From Chionis minor (taxonomy: Eukaryota; Chordata; Aves; Charadriiformes; Chionididae), in contig VZSF01010138.1 in assembly GCA_013398295.1 (NCBI GenBank), positions 1 through 64,000 on the forward strand: 64,000 nucleotides of DNA, in the 5' to 3' direction. The notes beneath the pieces are model-generated. The model made no database searches, was not told the origin of the DNA, and saw nothing but the letters and a program-made list of their open reading frames with translations. Below, piece by piece: positions 59,411-64,000 of this stretch. Every line of letters starts with the position of its first letter. The first letter of the stretch is position 1. The position numbers and the translations under genes are program-made.

Positions 59411-62400
59411 TTTTTCTTCTTCTTTTCCATTTCCTGTTGAGAACAGGAGCAGACATGTGGTATCTCTATTTATTTTTTTTTAGTTCTCTAGGCCATACTT
59501 AGACAAATTAATAGACATGAGCAGCCTTCAAGACACTGAGGTTTGTGTTGCTGTAAGAATTTTGATCATTGTGAGTTCATGATTGTTCTCCTTTTGGAAA
59601 ATGTAGAAGTGGAACTGGGTTGCTTATTTTAATTCTTTTCTTCACCACATATGAATTCACCCCTGCTGAGTTTTAATCTACTGTGAATTTTCTGGCTTTG
59701 TTTTCTGCAGAACTTCTTTTGAAGAGCCCTTGTAGAGAATTGCATGGGCTTGGAATGGAAATGAAAGGTAATTCAAAGCATAGATCTGTTAATCCTGAAA
59801 GTCTCAGTACTACCTTTTAATATACGTCAGTAAAATATGCAAAGTTATAGCAATCAGTTACAGCATGGCTGCAATAAGTCTGCTATTAGCTTATGCAAGG
59901 CACAGTACATGAAGACTGATGAAGAAGGAAGGAGGTGAAAGTGAATTTATTTTTATTTAAATGGCCTCAGTTCAATGAATCCGCTGTGTTCTTGGTGAGA
60001 TAAACCAATCAATGATTGGCTCTGTGAAATAAGAGGATTGACACTGTTTTAATGCGTTTCATTTTACAACAGTTGTTTTCCTACACACAATATCTGTAGA
60101 GGAAAACTAACAATACTTGACTAAGTAAGCAAAAATGAAGTTAATTATTAGGTAGATTTCTCTGTGTTCATCCTCTGTAGGATCTATGTATCTTGGGAAG
60201 GTTTTATGTCTTTTGTTTTTTGGGGGGGGGTGTGTGTAAGGCAATATTACATAATTAGCATCAAATAAACACCAATCTCACATTCCCTGTGGGTTTTTCC
60301 TCTTGCTTTTCCAGTCAGGAAAGAAGGGGTGCGGCAGTACATTGCAAAGAAACAAATGGCACTCACAGCAAAACACAGTGCTGGGAGCGGCTGGGCTGTT
60401 ATAACTTTGTCCTTGTCTAAAGGAGTCTTTGAAGAGCACAGTTAGTTTCCAGTGGGATGAAGTATGATTTCAGCGATGATTTCACCATTTGTCTTTGTTT
60501 CGATTAACAGTTTTGCTTCCAGGTAAAATAGCAGAAAGCACGTATCTACTCATACTACCCTGCAAGTTCTTCCTTTTCATTTTTTCCCCCTTTTTTGTTT
60601 TTAACATTATCACTTCCCCTTATAGTTTAAGTGTCAGCACTGTCATTAAAAACCCCTGGTTCTGTTTTTATGTGTGAACTGTGGAAAAATTTGCTTCAGG
60701 CTTCAAAGTTGGTTTCTAGGGTCTTGCTCATGAGATCCTTTAAACGTTTTATGGATTCATAAAAATACATTACGCTCTGCTGCAGCTCTTGGATTCATTC
60801 AGTTGAATCTCAACCACAAAACTTCACGAGGTATGTTTTTAATACACTTTTGTTAGTGAATTTCTTATACAACATATTATAAATTTGCTAGCGCAGTTTC
60901 TTTGTAGGTTTCTTTCTGCTTGTCACAAATTAAAAAGAAAGCTTGCTGTTTCTGCTGCTCTAGAAATTGATTCTTGACTCGGATAATCGACACACTCTTA
61001 GGACTCTCAGAAAGGTTATCGCATACTTGCATACTTGCACAACTCTCATATTTCCTTTACTTCAACCTCTCCAGTCTACTTGTTTTGAATATTTCCAGGA
61101 GGATTTTGAATGACATGAGCTAGCTGGCAGGGATCTTTAAACAGTGTTACTGTAACTACAAAATCTCCCTGGGGAGGATTTTAGTTCTTTAGATTACTTC
61201 TCCAAAGTGGTTGAGGGAATCAGGTTTCCAGAAGAAGGGCAAGAACCCAGGATTTTCTTTTGCTCAGAAGAGCTGAAACAAAGTGAATTATCCATGGTAT
61301 TGTGGAGTTAATAAACACAACTCTTCTTAACATGACTATTTAGGTTCTGTGAAGTATAGAAATGCAGGATTTGTCCTGATGGAAGAAAATCTGGTCTGTG
61401 TCATCCTGCATCCGACTGCTGTCAGGGGCATGTGCTAAGACACGAGTCTGAGAAAACCCACAGTTAAATAACTCCCTCAAAAGGGAAATTTATTCCCAGA
61501 TCTCCAAGTTCATGGCTGAGAACACAGGCTGAAACACAGGATAGCTTTTATTGTGTGAGCTTCTGCATCCCTCAGCGCTGTGGCATCAAATGATGCAATG
61601 AGTTTCAAAGGCTCATTAGCGTTTGCAAGAATTGCTCCTGCCCAGGCAAACTGACGTGCATTTCCTCCGACCGGCTTGCAATGGGTTCGCAATTCTCATT
61701 AACTAGATTATCTCCTTCCTTTCATAAGTATATATGCAGGAGAGGTCTATTTCCCTTTCCATATGCCACTTGATATTTTACCTATTTTACTGCTGTATCT
61801 CCCCTTCTTTTCTTTTAACTGCTATTCCTGCTCTGCAGCTTATCCTTCAGATTAGATGCTGAATTGCCCGGCAGTGCATGTGAAAGAGATATTTAGCATG
61901 GAACAGGCTTTTTGGTGGTCTGTACAGATGTGAAGTTTATTGATTCTGACAGTCAAATCTTCTCACAGGCTGCATCCGAGTCAGGGGGCCACAGGATCAC
62001 AAGCTGTCCCAGATTGCTGCAGGGATATTTTACAGCAAATGCCAACATTATCCTTTCCTTCTGCAACTGAGAAGGATTTAGGTAATGCTAAGAAGGGAGA
62101 CTCGCTCAGTCAAAGGAAGCGTAATAGGACTCAGCTCTCACTCAGTGATAAGATTTGGGCAGCGTGGATGTGCCCTGCATGCGATAGCTTTGTGTGTGCC
62201 GGAACAGCCGCTCCCAATCCCACTTCAGCCGGCTGTACCGCGACCACATAGACCTGCGTGATGTTACACTTTGGCTTTCACAGAGCAGCATTATGTCCCA
62301 CTGCCAGATTTGGAAAGGAATTAGGCTTTCTTTCAGAAACCAAAGTTTGAATTCAGGAATATGTTGTTCTCTCACCGCGTTATTCCCTTCTAGCCTCCCC

Positions 62401-64000
62401 TCAGAAACACCCGAGGTCGGGCAGGCTGCGGAATTCCCTGCACCGCTTCCCAACAGCAGACTGGGAGGCAGAGCCGCAGGGTCGGATCTCTGCCCGGGCG
62501 CTGTCAGAGGGCACGCTCTGAGTGCATCCCTCCTAATGAGCCTAAGACCGTCCTAAATGCCTAAAAGGTTTTTTCCCCTATTTGTTCAGGAGTTAGGCAC
62601 CTGGGCGACCCTCCTGGCCTGGCCACTGAACTCACACGTCCAATGATGGGAATTGTCCATGCAGAGAACTCTGCAAACCGTCCAGGACATTGGAGGAACC
62701 TCAAAGCCTTTTTCCTGTGAAAGAGCTCGTGTGGCAGAGAGACAGGCAAGAAAATCATTACACTCTGTTCCATAATAAATCCCTGTTTTGCTGTTTTATG
62801 AAGAAAGGAGGGGTACATTTTTTCTTCCAATATTGCTTATGTGGGGAACCATCTGAAAGCACCAAGTGAAATGACCCCGAGAGGAACAACGTGGGAGCAG
62901 CTTTCTTGTCACCTGGATAAGAGAGAGGGCAGGAGGTGAGTTTACTGCCGCTGGGATTTTGCAATACCTGCCTGTAAGCTCAATGAATGCTTCACACCGC
63001 ATCTCAAGTTTGCTCTTCTGTGGAATATTAAAAACCAGTCAATTGAATCATGTGAAAGCTGTGTCCTCTAGCGAGGCTCTTGTGATTGCTGATGCCAATA
63101 AGGTGCTCTGTCCCTGAGCACAGAGGTAAGATCACCCCGGAGAGGGATCACAGGGTCAGAAGGGAGGCATGGCACCGCTGAGAAGGGTGATGAGCTTTAG
63201 ACCTGTTTGTGCAGAGCTGTAACGTAGGAGCCCCCTGGTGAGTCTCTTTAGTGTGCCAGACTTCACAGCGCTTCCCAAAGACCTGTGTTGTGTGAGAGCT
63301 GCTTCTCTGCATCTGCAATGGGACTGGCAAAAGTAGGATAGTCCTAGTAAATTCCTGTAAAATCTCTTATGACTGACCTGGCAGCAAAATGGCAAGTGTC
63401 GCTGCCCTGGCTAATCCCCATCTTTAGAATGTATTGAAATAAAATCTGAGGTTGAACATTTGTGCTTTTTGAACCACTCAGATAAGCATCTGAAGGTAAC
63501 GGTGGTGTCCTGGGTCCTCCAGTAACAAAAATATGTGTGTGAGTTTGTGCTAGTAGCACTTTATCTGGGGAAAGGAAGCAGAGAGTGAGCATGGCCGAAA
63601 GTGATAAATTGCTGTGTTGGAGAATCAGTAAATCCTAACCACAGAGTCCTTCTGCTTGTCATAGGCAAGTGACCTCAAACTTTTGTCCCTTAGCTTCTGC
63701 TAGCACATTTTGCACATATCATCCTCCTTCATCCCACCTGCAACAGAGAGCCCAGAAGTCATACAAAAGATCACCTCTACAAACAGGACACAGGACTAAC
63801 AAGAAACCACAAAGAAAACTCATGTGCTAAGTGCTTGTAGTAATCAGTTCTCTCCAGAAGAAGAATGCAACAGCCTTAGGATGGATCATGCTACCAATGG
63901 CAGGCTCTCAATAGGACTTTCTTAAACAGTGAATTTTTTGATCCATATAAATCTGTTTCCTCATGCCAGGGAGAACATTCTTTGGTGCAGCTCCCTTTTG
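59411..64000. other. Intergenic region to window end
   Basis: Only short open frames without recognisable domains occur, the largest 120 codons at 62194-62556. A homopolymer T-to-G junction with GT repeats sits near 60218-60237. Nothing else was identified. Confidence 0.55.

Noticed and set aside
1..64000. TECTB, ADRA2A, tRNA, CRISPR or operon features
   Set aside because: I looked for the neighbours known from human synteny and for compact RNA genes but saw no matching exon, frame or array. RNA structure could not be computed.

Overview
This is a vertebrate, almost certainly avian, nuclear genome window. CR1 LINE 3' ends with the typical short terminal repeats, a solo LTR of a type common in bird genomes, short introns and a GC-rich promoter all point to a bird. 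It contains one protein-coding gene that I can fully support: GPAM, mitochondrial glycerol-3-phosphate 1-O-acyltransferase 1. The gene lies on the + strand, with start codon at 15943 and stop codon ending at 43771. Twenty coding exons were read base by base. All introns are GT-AG, all phases agree, and the spliced product is 829 residues (828 if the second AG of a tandem acceptor is used), against 828 for the human protein as I recall it. The acyltransferase blocks (HX4D, GGFFIRR, FLEGTRSR, IIPVGISYDR) are all present, so the gene looks intact.

Layout. Positions 1-10862 are AT-rich intergenic DNA upstream of the gene with no supportable gene. Positions 10863-12617 hold a nest of CR1 retrotransposons in which a younger copy interrupts an older one. 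A CpG island spans about 13560-14530 and is broken by a 487-base N gap (13959-14445); it is the probable GPAM promoter and untranslated first exon. Two good donor sites follow the gap, at 14476 and 14788. Positions 15914-43771 are the coding exons. The 3' untranslated region probably runs to about 47020, where an AATAAA (46992) is followed by a very GU-rich tract. A reverse-strand CR1 begins only about 150 bp later (47176). Positions 47600-64000 are intergenic and carry two decayed CR1 relics, a perfect 22-bp palindrome, a small minisatellite and one orphan exon-like open frame with strongly coding-like third-position GC (57236-57532).

Functionally there is one pathway here: GPAM acylates glycerol-3-phosphate at the outer mitochondrial membrane, the committed step of triacylglycerol and glycerophospholipid synthesis. 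Everything else is regulatory, repeat-derived or unexplained non-coding DNA. No prokaryote-type feature (operon, CRISPR, insertion sequence) is present. I saw no tRNA or rRNA gene, but did not fold the sequence. I did not find an exciting new system; the most worthwhile leads are the orphan open frame near 57.4 kb, the NAGNAG acceptor of coding exon 17, the antisense solo LTR inside GPAM and the palindrome at 50.4 kb.
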